From Salisediminibacterium halotolerans (GTDB lineage: Bacteria > Bacillota > Bacilli > Bacillales > Salisediminibacteriaceae): a stretch of DNA of 64,000 bases. Positions within the stretch are counted from its first letter, which is position 1. The number at the start of each line of letters is the position of its first letter. Under the pieces are notes generated by a model. It saw only the letters and a list, made by a program, of their open reading frames with translations, did no database searches and was not told where the DNA came from. The DNA lies in assembly GCF_003814815.1 (NCBI RefSeq), contig NZ_RKQQ01000003.1:1-64000 (forward strand), read 5' to 3'. Position numbers and translations under genes: made by a program. This document shows, piece after piece, positions 27,183-35,073 of the stretch.

Positions 27183-27268
27183 CGGAGGCGATCGAAGGCG
27201 TTTTTGACGATAAGGAAAAGTTTATTATCCGGCTTGATGAGGAATGGGGAACAGAAGAGCAGAATTAA
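27179..27268 (+). CDS. Possible 29-residue peptide coupled to the transporter
   Basis: ATG at 27179 overlaps the transporter stop (ATGA). The frame encodes an acidic 29-residue peptide (IEGVFDDKEKFIIRLDEEWG core) and stops just before the next RBS. The coupled start and lack of rare codons hint that it is translated. No family is recognised; it could be a chance frame. Confidence 0.3.
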   Translation: MTEAIEGVFDDKEKFIIRLDEEWGTEEQN

Positions 27269-27283
27269 AAAGGAGTGGGAGCG

Positions 27284-27556
27284 ATGAATAAGTGGCTAGC
27301 TTCAACATTTTTAGCTGTCGGCGCCGCGGCTGTCTCATACTATTTAGGCGATGAAGAAAATCGTGTAAAGGCGAAACAGTGGTATAATCGTGCGAAAGCC
27401 TGGGCATTAAATGAGACAGAAGATGAAACTTACGAAGAGTATATGACAGAAAAAGTCGGTCATTCACACCCTGAGGATATTCAAGACAACACGATGGTAG
27501 ATGAAGGCGCCCAGTTTTCGGTCAATTATTACAACGAAAAATATAAAAAACACTGA
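27284..27556 (+). CDS. Small membrane-anchored protein (hypothetical)
   Basis: 90 residues. An N-terminal hydrophobic segment (MNKWLASTFLAVGAAAVSYYLG) is followed by a basic, then acidic, soluble tail ending in a Tyr/Lys-rich end. The architecture resembles YtxH-like proteins, but I cannot assign a family. The ATG at 27284 is 9 bases after AAGGAG; the in-frame GTG at 27275 lies inside the RBS. Followed by a strong terminator. Confidence 0.65.
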   Translation: MNKWLASTFLAVGAAAVSYYLGDEENRVKAKQWYNRAKAWALNETEDETYEEYMTEKVGHSHPEDIQDNTMVDEGAQFSVNYYNEKYKKH

Positions 27557-27562
27557 ATGTTG

Positions 27563-27598
27563 CCGGCTTTGTCTTTTAAAAGACAAAGCCGGTATTTT
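27563..27598 (+). terminator. Strong terminator
   Basis: A perfect 30-base palindrome beginning CCGGCTTTGTC (27563-27592) is followed by TATTTTT. Confidence 0.88.
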
Positions 27599-27678
27599 TC
27601 GAAAAATAATGCAATTTAAGCCGGAGTCCGGTAAAATCATAAACGGTTGAATTATGTATGCAGAAAGTTGGAACTGGG

Positions 27679-28521
27679 ATGCTGAAAAAATTTGATTGGA
27701 AAGAAGAAGGGAAATTAACGTCCTTGTCGATGATTTCCGGGTTTTTAATGGCGTTAAGTCTAAACTTGTTTTTGATCCCCGGAAATATTTTTGCGAGCGG
27801 TTTCGCCGGGGTGGCGCAAATTTTGAATGTTTTTATTCCCCTGTCTCCCGGGATTCTTCTCTTCTTGCTCAATATTCCTGTAGCGATTCTTGGCTGGCGC
27901 CTCGTCGGGAAACGTTTTACGTTTTACAGTTTTGTTACGGTCGCCTTTACGACATTGTTTCTTGAAGTATTGCCGATCCTGATGTTGTCAGAGGATATTA
28001 TTTTGAATGCCGTCTTTGGCGGTGTCATCGGCGGAACGGGTGCAGGTATTATTTTGAAATGGGGCGCGTCTATGGGCGGCCTGGATATTATCGCTTTGAT
28101 TATGGCTAAGCGAAGCGATCGTCCTGTCGGGGTTTACTTTTTTATTTTGAATGCGATTATTGTCACTTCTGCCAGTTTTATTTTTGGCTTGGAAGAAGCG
28201 CTTTATACATTGTTGGCCCTTTATGTTCTGTCGCGGATTATCGATACGATACATACGCGCCATGTTAAATTGACGGCGATGATTGTTACCGATAAGGCGG
28301 ACGAGCTCCAGGAAGCTTTCCATGCGAAAGTAACGCGCGGCGTTACGCGGATACCGGCTAAGGGCGGTTATACGAAAGCGGATAAAGAAGTGATGATGAT
28401 CGTCATTACGAGGTATGAATTATATTTGCTCCAGCAAGTTATCGAAGAAACCGATCCGCATGCGTTCACAAACATCGTACAAACAACAGGAATCTTCGGT
28501 CTTTTTCGTAAAGATGACTAA
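27679..28521 (+). CDS. YitT family membrane protein (DUF161 + DUF2179)
   Basis: 280 residues. Five or six N-terminal helices form the YitT membrane domain (ALSLNLFLIPGNIFASGFAG; WGASMGGLDIIAL), and a soluble DUF2179 domain lies at about 215-275 (GVTRIPAKGGYTKADKEVMM). YitT paralogues are common in Bacillaceae and their transport substrate is unknown. Neither candidate start has a strong RBS; the ATG at 27679 is preferred because family members begin a few residues before the Lys/Trp region. The next gene starts 18 bp after its stop. Confidence 0.85.
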   Translation: MLKKFDWKEEGKLTSLSMISGFLMALSLNLFLIPGNIFASGFAGVAQILNVFIPLSPGILLFLLNIPVAILGWRLVGKRFTFYSFVTVAFTTLFLEVLPILMLSEDIILNAVFGGVIGGTGAGIILKWGASMGGLDIIALIMAKRSDRPVGVYFFILNAIIVTSASFIFGLEEALYTLLALYVLSRIIDTIHTRHVKLTAMIVTDKADELQEAFHAKVTRGVTRIPAKGGYTKADKEVMMIVITRYELYLLQQVIEETDPHAFTNIVQTTGIFGLFRKDD

Positions 28522-28539
28522 GGAGAAAGGGGTATAAAC

Positions 28540-29010
28540 GTGAGAAGGCTTCTCGATCTTGTTATGTTAACTTTCTTCCTGACAGCCTGCGGTGAAGCGG
28601 AGGAAAATTATGAAAAACAAAAAAGCGGCACACTCGAACACGAGGGCCTTTTGATGGAAACAAAAATTGAACATCGGGATGATGAAACCGAAATCTCCAT
28701 TCAAGTAACGAATAAGTCCGATCATCCGGAAAGCTTTACAATATCAGACGGTCACGCTTTTGATATTCGCTTATTGGATGAAAAAGGGAATGTTCAGTAT
28801 GATTTCGCTGAAGGGAAGATGTTTACGCAAGCAGTCATTACTGAAGAGCTTGAGTCTGATGAAACGCACGAATGGACAGAGACGTTGCCGGCCGATGTAT
28901 ACCGTAATGAAAAAATAGCTGCAGCAGAAGTAACGGTGCGGATTGACGAATGGCGCGGAAATGCGGTCACAGATGATGACTTGAGAATAGAAAAACCTTG
29001 GGACCTTTAA
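28540..29010 (+). CDS. BsuPI-domain lipoprotein
   Basis: 156 residues from a GTG start with AAGGAGAAAGGGG upstream. A signal peptide with lipobox FFLTAC is followed by a beta-sandwich domain resembling BsuPI, the proteinase-inhibitor fold: the VTNKSDHPESFTISDGHAFD and VITEELESDETHEWTETL regions fit. It is exported and lipid-anchored. Whether it inhibits a protease is unknown. Probably co-transcribed with the yitT-like gene. Confidence 0.75.
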   Translation: MRRLLDLVMLTFFLTACGEAEENYEKQKSGTLEHEGLLMETKIEHRDDETEISIQVTNKSDHPESFTISDGHAFDIRLLDEKGNVQYDFAEGKMFTQAVITEELESDETHEWTETLPADVYRNEKIAAAEVTVRIDEWRGNAVTDDDLRIEKPWDL

Positions 29011-29024
29011 GATCTCATTCATAG

Positions 29025-29056
29025 CCGGCCCCGCAAATCCATATTTGCGGGGCCGG
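29025..29056 (+). terminator. GC-rich terminator-like hairpin
   Basis: A perfect 14-bp stem, CCGGCCCCGCAAAT / ATTTGCGGGGCCGG, with a 4-base loop. The following bases are only weakly T-rich. Confidence 0.7.
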
Positions 29057-29154
29057 ATCTTCGTCGCTTGCTTTCGAGGCTGCTGAAAAAGTAGCTGATC
29101 AATTGGTTACCTGCATATTTATTCTTCTTTATAGAGCGAGAAGTTTTATGAGAC

Positions 29155-29302
29155 CGGAGCAAACTCGACGCCTGCGGGAAAAGCAACTGCCAATGTATTT
29201 GCGACGAGTAACCGCAGGAGCAGAAGACCCCACAAGAAGCGGTTTCGCTTCTGAGGAGGCTGAGGCGTTGCCCGCGGCAAGCGAGTTTGCGGAGGGCTCA
29301 TA
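29155..29302. repeat. Dispersed GC-rich Bacillaceae repeat element
   Basis: This non-coding stretch carries blocks I recognise from dispersed Bacillaceae repeats: CGCCTGCGGGAAAAGCAAC, AGACCCCAC, GAGGAGGCTGAGGCG and TTGCCCGCGGCAAGCGAG. An internal stem, AGAAGCG-GTTT-CGCTTCT (29235-29252), lies between the blocks, and GCGGG/CCCGC ends can pair. It fills the convergent gap between the BsuPI-like lipoprotein gene and the helicase gene. No gene is seen in 29011-29347. A truncated copy may start the window. Confidence 0.65.
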
Positions 29303-29347
29303 ATATTCTGTATTCTATGCGGCTCAGCTTTCGCCCGCAGAGTGTTT

Positions 29348-32095
29348 TTACTGGTATTGAAACAAACGGATAAGTTCTTCGTCAGCAAGCGTCCAGAGCG
29401 GTGCTGCCTCTCCATCTATGATACTGTCCTGCATTTCTTCTTTTTGATCGATAATTTCCGTGATCCGTTCTTCGATTGTTCCTGTTGCGGTGATGGTATG
29501 GATGCGGACATGCTCTGTTTGGCCGAAACGGTGAATCCGATCGGTTGCCTGGTTTTCAACGGCCGGGTTCCACCAGCGGTCAAAATGCAAGACTTCAGAA
29601 GCTTCGGTCAAGTTTAAGCCGACTCCTCCAGCACGAAGAGATATGACCATAAACGGGAGATCTTTTGCATGTTTGAACAGATCTAAAATCTTTTGCCGCC
29701 CGCGTTCAGACAATCCTCCGTGATAAAACGGAATATCAATGCGCCAATTTTCACGGGCGTAATCACGGAACAGTTCTCCCGAATAGCGGTATTGCGTAAA
29801 TACAAGCCCTTTCTTGCCTTTTCTTTTCCAATATTCGATAAGTTCGACCGCTTGATCCCATTTCGGGGATCGGTTTGAGCGAAATCGTCCTGCTCCCCGT
29901 TCTTTACAAAGCTGGCCGGGGTGATTACAGATTTGTTTAAGCTGTGTCATCGCTTTGAAGATACAGCGCGGTCTGGCCTCGGCAGATACATCGTTCATTT
30001 CCTGGATAAATTGATCGGCAACGGCTTTATACATTGTCATCTGTTCAGTTGACAATGAGACACAATGATGAACAATCGATTTATCCGTGAGCTGGAACTG
30101 ATCTTTCAGGTCAGTTTTCGTTCGTCTGAAGATGAAGGGCTGAATAATTTGCCGGAGCTGCTGGAAATTTTCTTTTTGTTCATCTTTGGATGCATGTTTG
30201 ACATATTGATCATAAAACCAGCTTTTGTCATGCAAATAACCGGGATTGAGCACGTCCATCAGCGACCAAATATCTTCAGGATAATTTTCTACCGGAGTCC
30301 CTGTAAGAGCAATCCGCTGTTTACAAGCGAGAGTTTTGACAGCGCGGTGCAATTTTGAACGGTGGTTTTTCAATGTTTGCGCCTCATCAAAGATGATGTT
30401 TTGCCAGCCGGTTTGCTTGAGAACTCCGATATCGTTGAGAGCTGTTGTGTAGGAACAGACCCAAACAGTTCCGCCGGGACCGTTATTAAAGCGTGTTTTT
30501 CTGTCTGCCGGTGATCCTGTATATAAACGAACCGGTAAATCAGGTGAGAAGCTGTTTAACTCTTGTTTCCAATGATGTAGGAGACTGGACGGCACAAGAA
30601 TCAATGAAGGTTCCTCAGACGATTGGACAAGGCTGAGAAAAACTGTTGCCTGCAATGTCTTTCCAAGTCCCATGTCGTCTGCAAGACACGCGCCGAAACC
30701 GATCTTATTCATATGCAAAAGCCACGACACACCCTCTTTTTGGTGAGGAAACATTTTCTCTTCCCATTCCCCGGGGATAGAAGGTGCTGATCGATCAGCT
30801 TGCGGTGTGAGCCACTCGTTAATTTCCGGGATGTTTATTTGCATACCCGGATGAAACCGTTTGTGCTTCTCATTCGTCCCAGTCAGCGATTCTCGCACGC
30901 TTTGGTAGATCACTTCTTCGGGCAAGTCGTGCGAGAGCCGATCGATATTTTCGACGAGGCGGGCGGCAGCATCAAGGTCGAATCGCACCCAGCTTGTCTG
31001 AATTTGAATCAGCTCGATTTGCTGCTCGACTAAAGAGCGCAGCGTTTCAATATCAACCGCGGATTGATCGAGAGTGATTTGCCACGCCAATTTGCCGTTC
31101 ACCGGCGGGCGCTGTGCAGCTGATGTTTTATCCTCGATCTGCGGATGAAAACTCCCTGTTGCTTCAGGTTGGATCTGTTTTTTTAAAAAGTCAGGAATAT
31201 AAAGCTCAATCCCGTTGTTTTCAAAAAGCGTGACATCTTTTTCCAAAAAAGAGACAACATCGCTCTTTTGTAATGTCAGATTCGCTCTTGCTGAATCGAT
31301 GTTTACAGTAATAGGCTGAAGTTTTGTCAACAGCTTATGTAATGAGCGGATATACGGCAATGGGTTTTCATGAAACGGATGGAGCCCTTTTAAAATATCA
31401 TCGATCGAAACGATCTGCCGGGAGATAAGATCTTTGATAAACGGTTTGACACTCCAGATGTTATCACCATGCGCGGGAGGCGAGAGGACGTAAAGAAACT
31501 GAAAAACATGGCTGTTCGGGTTGCGCCATAGTTTTTGCGCAACATTTAATGCTTCAAAAGAAACTGAATCGTGTCGGCCGCCATGCGCTAATGTATGAAG
31601 CCAATTTTCTGTATAGGCGGATATATTCAGGTCCTGAACTTGACGGTAAAATCTCGACAGCTTTTGTTTAAATGCTTCTGAGGTCTCGAGTTCTGAGCGG
31701 ATCAGCCTGTCGGCCAGCTCGGCAGAAAAAAGCGGACAAAGATCATGAAATTGCCAACAGCCGTTTGCAGAAGGCTCTATAGCAAATTGTGCTATCTTAT
31801 ACCGCAACTGTAAAAGATTATCTGCTTGCAGCAACGGAAATTTTTCAGCTAACATTGCGGCAACCCGAAACGTATCGGCAAACGGAATTTCAACGTAATA
31901 ACTTCCTTTAGCATCTGAGGAAATATCATAACGAATGCCGTAAAAAGAATCCTTATCAGCGCGGAAAAGCTCTTGTTTCCAACGAAGAACCTCTTTACGC
32001 CGGTACGCTGAAGGATCTTTAGGCTTTAGCCCGATAAGAGCGGAATTATTTTGTGTTGTCATTATTATGCTTGGCAAGGAAGTCAACGTTATCAA
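29348..32095 (-). CDS. Snf2/SWI2-type helicase (YwqA-like)
   Basis: 915 residues. The N-terminal half (about 1-430) is the Snf2-associated region of bacterial YwqA proteins. The motor lies at about 450-910: Walker A CLADDMGLGKTLQA, motif II FDEAQTLKN, then VISLRAGGVGLNLTEA and the arginine-finger motif ATDRIHRFGQ. A DNA-dependent ATPase expected to translocate on duplex DNA; cellular role unknown. The start is uncertain: TTG at 32095 or 32086 after AGGAG, or ATG at 32062 without a clear RBS. It overlaps the 3' end of the upstream gene, so they are translationally linked. Confidence 0.9.
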   Translation of the reverse strand: MITLTSLPSIIMTTQNNSALIGLKPKDPSAYRRKEVLRWKQELFRADKDSFYGIRYDISSDAKGSYYVEIPFADTFRVAAMLAEKFPLLQADNLLQLRYKIAQFAIEPSANGCWQFHDLCPLFSAELADRLIRSELETSEAFKQKLSRFYRQVQDLNISAYTENWLHTLAHGGRHDSVSFEALNVAQKLWRNPNSHVFQFLYVLSPPAHGDNIWSVKPFIKDLISRQIVSIDDILKGLHPFHENPLPYIRSLHKLLTKLQPITVNIDSARANLTLQKSDVVSFLEKDVTLFENNGIELYIPDFLKKQIQPEATGSFHPQIEDKTSAAQRPPVNGKLAWQITLDQSAVDIETLRSLVEQQIELIQIQTSWVRFDLDAAARLVENIDRLSHDLPEEVIYQSVRESLTGTNEKHKRFHPGMQINIPEINEWLTPQADRSAPSIPGEWEEKMFPHQKEGVSWLLHMNKIGFGACLADDMGLGKTLQATVFLSLVQSSEEPSLILVPSSLLHHWKQELNSFSPDLPVRLYTGSPADRKTRFNNGPGGTVWVCSYTTALNDIGVLKQTGWQNIIFDEAQTLKNHRSKLHRAVKTLACKQRIALTGTPVENYPEDIWSLMDVLNPGYLHDKSWFYDQYVKHASKDEQKENFQQLRQIIQPFIFRRTKTDLKDQFQLTDKSIVHHCVSLSTEQMTMYKAVADQFIQEMNDVSAEARPRCIFKAMTQLKQICNHPGQLCKERGAGRFRSNRSPKWDQAVELIEYWKRKGKKGLVFTQYRYSGELFRDYARENWRIDIPFYHGGLSERGRQKILDLFKHAKDLPFMVISLRAGGVGLNLTEASEVLHFDRWWNPAVENQATDRIHRFGQTEHVRIHTITATGTIEERITEIIDQKEEMQDSIIDGEAAPLWTLADEELIRLFQYQ

Positions 32096-32921
32096 GCTCC
32101 TGAATGAAAGATCGCAACGACCTGTATTTACGCCGGAGAAGAGCTAGCCAGCTTTCAAAATAGTCGCGCTCGGTAAAGCCTTTAACCGCAGACACCCAAT
32201 TAAGAGCGTTTTGATAAGCATCTGTCTGCCTCTTTTCGATCAGCTGCTCAGTAATTTGCAAACATACCGGCAGAGCGCGTTCCGGATCGTTGGCTATCAA
32301 TGCTGAAAAGAAGCGTTTTTCCTCCCGGCTGAACTGCATCGGATCAGCTGAAGAACGTTCCCAAGCACCGATCCCCTCTTCCCACATACGGTGATACGCG
32401 GTCAGTTCAAAAAAGGTGCGCCTGCTCGGGGGATGGTGAACGTGTTCTTGCAGTCTGGCTGCAATGAAGGTTTGCAAAAAAGACTGTTCCGCTGAAGACA
32501 GTTCCTTTAAACGCTGTTTATAAGAGCGGAAGTGGGGTCTGACAAGCCACTGTTCTGCCCATTGAGTCAATGAAGGATCGGCAGCTGTTGGATCAGGGAT
32601 CCTTTGTTTGAGCGCCGGGTAGCTGTCTGCATACTTCGATATTGCCTCGTGAGAAAGAGACTGGAAAGCATAAGCATACACATCCTCGGAAAACACGAGG
32701 ATGAATTCATTAGCCAAACGGCGAAAATCAGTGATGCAAAAAGAATACTGGCCGCGGGAAATTAAGGCTTCTTTCCAGAGATTTATTTGCCTGAAGACGG
32801 CTTCAGCTTGCAACTCGACAGAAAAATCTTTTTTAATTTTGCTCGATGTATCATTAATCAGCGACGGCTGTTTATCACGCTGCAAAATCCATTCTTCCAG
32901 GGTTGTATGCCGGTTTGACAT
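32046..32921 (-). CDS. YwqB-like protein lacking the SWIM zinc finger
   Basis: 291 residues, mostly alpha-helical, no membrane segment. Its position directly before a YwqA-type Snf2 gene is that of B. subtilis ywqB, which encodes a larger protein with an N-terminal SWIM zinc finger. No Cys-x-Cys/Cys-x-His SWIM motif is present, and the helical part resembles the region that follows the finger in YwqB proteins. RBS AAGGAGG precedes ATG at 32921. I infer loss of the SWIM domain; descent from ywqB is a judgement from context and pattern. Confidence 0.6.
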   Translation of the reverse strand: MSNRHTTLEEWILQRDKQPSLINDTSSKIKKDFSVELQAEAVFRQINLWKEALISRGQYSFCITDFRRLANEFILVFSEDVYAYAFQSLSHEAISKYADSYPALKQRIPDPTAADPSLTQWAEQWLVRPHFRSYKQRLKELSSAEQSFLQTFIAARLQEHVHHPPSRRTFFELTAYHRMWEEGIGAWERSSADPMQFSREEKRFFSALIANDPERALPVCLQITEQLIEKRQTDAYQNALNWVSAVKGFTERDYFESWLALLRRKYRSLRSFIQELDNVDFLAKHNNDNTK

Positions 32922-33069
32922 TTAAGATCCTCCTTAAAAACAGGGGATAAGACAACTTATATTCTACTAAATACCTTTACGGTCAACAATCAGGGAAACG
33001 AGTTTCTTTTTCTTTTTATATTCATCGTGTTAAACTGTGGCTGTACACAATTAATAGGAGGGATCATTC

Positions 33070-33342
33070 ATGGCAATAGACGTGCGCGGAGAACCAACGC
33101 CCAATCCGAATGCAATGAAATTCACTGCAAATCAAACTTTATTTGAAGGTGCAGGGAGTCATTCGTTTAAAAAAGATCAAGAAACGGATCACCCGTTAGC
33201 GAAAGAGCTGCTTGCGCTGGACGGTGTCGATAATATATTTGGTTTTCAAGACTTTGTAACTGTTAATAAAGAACCTGATGCTGACTGGGACGAGCTGCTT
33301 CCAAAAATTGAGACAGCTTTTTCTGATGTATACGACGGTTAG
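33070..33342 (+). CDS. NifU N-terminal (Nfu_N) domain protein
   Basis: 90 residues comprising only the Nfu N-terminal domain (EPTPNPNAMKF at 8-18 is its signature), without the Cys-x2-Cys Nfu FeS scaffold domain. Such stand-alone proteins in Bacillales are thought to help iron-sulfur protein maturation, but the function is unproven. Good RBS (ATAGGAGGG). Monocistronic with a terminator after it. Confidence 0.85.
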   Translation: MAIDVRGEPTPNPNAMKFTANQTLFEGAGSHSFKKDQETDHPLAKELLALDGVDNIFGFQDFVTVNKEPDADWDELLPKIETAFSDVYDG

Positions 33343-33352
33343 TTAGAACGAT

Positions 33353-33378
33353 AAGCCTGACATGGTTCAGGCTTTTTT
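33353..33378 (+). terminator. Terminator
   Basis: AGCCTGA / TCAGGCT stem followed by TTTTTTCTTT. Confidence 0.8.
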
Positions 33379-33406
33379 CTTTGCCGAAAAGAGAGTGGGA
33401 TGATCA

Positions 33407-34144
33407 ATGAGTGCAAATAATGAATCCGGCGGTTCTTCTTATGCAGAGCCGGCTAACACAGTTTTTCTTCAAGGTATAAAAGACGGCATGCCGATTGCAA
33501 TCGGGTATGCTCCGGTGGCAATAACCTTCGGTGTTTTAGCCGGAAACACAGGGCTGAAAGCATTTGAAGCGCTGCTGATGAGTATGCTTGTGTTTGCAGG
33601 AGCTGCTCAGTATATGGCCCTGTCTATGATAGCGGCCGGCTCCGGGGTGCTTGCTGTCATCTCGGCTACGTTTGTCGTAAATTTGCGGCATTTATTAATG
33701 AGCACTGCTATGAATGAACGGATAGATAAAGGCACGCGTTCGAAACGTTCATTGGCGGCCTTTTTATTAACCGATGAAGTGTTTGCCGTTTCGTCGGCTA
33801 AAAAATCGCCGGTTCCATTAACCGAGCTGATTGGCACAGGTTTGGCCGCTTATTCGAGCTGGATTGGATTCACATTGGCAGGTTATTACACCGGGGGTGT
33901 CATCCCCGTTTTTTTGCAAGAAAGCTTGGGAATCGCTCTTTATGCGCTCTTTATTGCTTTAATTGTGCCCTCGATTCAATCCGGCGGCCGGCTCGTGTTT
34001 TTCTTGGCTGCTCTTGGCGGATTGTTTCATGCGGCATACGCGCAGTGGATGGATACGGGCTGGGCGGTCATGCTTGCTGCGATTAGTGCTGTCGCCGTGA
34101 TGGAACTGATCGAAGGAGGGATAAAATGGCGTCATCGTTCATAA
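33407..34144 (+). CDS. azlC: AzlC family branched-chain amino acid exporter subunit
   Basis: 245 residues with a membrane core (FLQGIKDGMPIAIGYAPVAITFGVLA at the start is the AzlC signature). Together with AzlD it exports branched-chain amino acids or analogues such as azaleucine. About six or seven helices. The RBS (GAGAGTGGGATG) is weak, and the stop overlaps the azlD start by 19 bases, giving coupling. Confidence 0.88.
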   Translation: MSANNESGGSSYAEPANTVFLQGIKDGMPIAIGYAPVAITFGVLAGNTGLKAFEALLMSMLVFAGAAQYMALSMIAAGSGVLAVISATFVVNLRHLLMSTAMNERIDKGTRSKRSLAAFLLTDEVFAVSSAKKSPVPLTELIGTGLAAYSSWIGFTLAGYYTGGVIPVFLQESLGIALYALFIALIVPSIQSGGRLVFFLAALGGLFHAAYAQWMDTGWAVMLAAISAVAVMELIEGGIKWRHRS

Positions 34145-34446
34145 CAGCGCCGATTTTTTGGCTGATCCTCGGGATGGGCGCAGTTACATTTATTCCGAGG
34201 GTGCTGCCGTTTATAGTTTTGAAAACAGAGGGGTGGCCGGCATGGGCGAAACGGATGCTCTCCCGTGTTCCTTACGCTGTGTTAGGCGCGTTAATTTTCC
34301 CGGGCATTCTGTATATTCAAGAAGATATACGGTTCGGTATTCTAGGGGGGACGGCAGCTGTGTTGATGGCCTGGAAAGGAGCGCCTCTGATTGCAGTGAT
34401 TGGCGGAGCTATTGCCGCCGTGGCTCTCCTGGGCTGGATGGTTTAG
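34126..34446 (+). CDS. azlD: AzlD family small permease subunit
   Basis: 106 residues with four hydrophobic segments. The sequence VTFIPRVLPFIVL near the N terminus is the AzlD hallmark. It pairs with AzlC. GAAGGAGGG lies at the end of azlC, 6 bases before ATG. Its TAG stop overlaps by 4 bases the stop of the convergent GNAT gene, and no terminator separates them. Confidence 0.88.
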   Translation: MASSFITAPIFWLILGMGAVTFIPRVLPFIVLKTEGWPAWAKRMLSRVPYAVLGALIFPGILYIQEDIRFGILGGTAAVLMAWKGAPLIAVIGGAIAAVALLGWMV

Positions 34447-34898
34447 AGCGTCCGGCCGTAACGCTTCGATACGATATCATAAAAGCCGAGTGAATTGTAC
34501 AGCTGTTTTGTTGCCTGATCACTGATGCCTGTTTCCAGCTCAATACCTTGAAAACCTTCGTTTTCAGCCCAGTGAAGCAAATTCAAAAGCAACCGCTTGG
34601 CAATCCCCTGCTGCCGCATATCTTTTCGCACATAAAGTTCGTTGAGCCATATGTAACGTCCGCCTTTATCCAGGCCGATGCCAATGTTTAAAAAGGCGGC
34701 GCCGACGATTTCGCCTGATGATGTTTCGCTGATAAAGAATTCACAGTCGGATTCGCTGGACAAAGCTTGGCGCACGGTTTTCTTCAACGTTTCCCGTGTG
34801 ATATCGACGCTGATTTGCATCATTTGTTCCAGCATTAAATCGGTGATTTGATCAATTGTTTGTTCGTCTGCAGGTTTCTTTACCCGTTCGATTTTCAC
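34443..34898 (-). CDS. GNAT family N-acetyltransferase
   Basis: 151 residues. Acetyl-CoA-binding motif A reads RQQGIAKRLLLNLLHWAENEG (RQQGIAKRLL, the P-loop equivalent), preceded by the strand IWLNELYVRKD and followed by GIELETGISDQATKQLYNSLGF, typical of GNAT. Substrate unknown. It converges on azlD with overlapping stop codons and is divergent from ctaG. Confidence 0.88.
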   Translation of the reverse strand: MKIERVKKPADEQTIDQITDLMLEQMMQISVDITRETLKKTVRQALSSESDCEFFISETSSGEIVGAAFLNIGIGLDKGGRYIWLNELYVRKDMRQQGIAKRLLLNLLHWAENEGFQGIELETGISDQATKQLYNSLGFYDIVSKRYGRTL

Positions 34899-34970
34899 GA
34901 CGTTACCTCCGTTTTTTAGTAATCAGTGTCTGATATAAAATCAATCGTTATGTTCGCGTTTACAACAAAT

Positions 34971-34997
34971 TCATGTTATGAATATACTATAACATGA
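34971..34997. promoter_or_regulatory. Inverted repeat upstream of ctaG
   Basis: TCATGTTAT (34971-34979) and ATAACATGA (34989-34997) form a perfect 9-bp inverted repeat with a 9-bp spacer, in the divergent GNAT/ctaG region. A TAAAAT lies just downstream (about 35009). It is shaped like an operator; the regulator is unknown. Confidence 0.5.
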
Positions 34998-35073
34998 GCG
35001 GATTATGATAAAATAGAGCTTAAACACGCTGCGAGTGCAAATATTTTCAGTGACAAAGGCAGGGGGCATCAAC

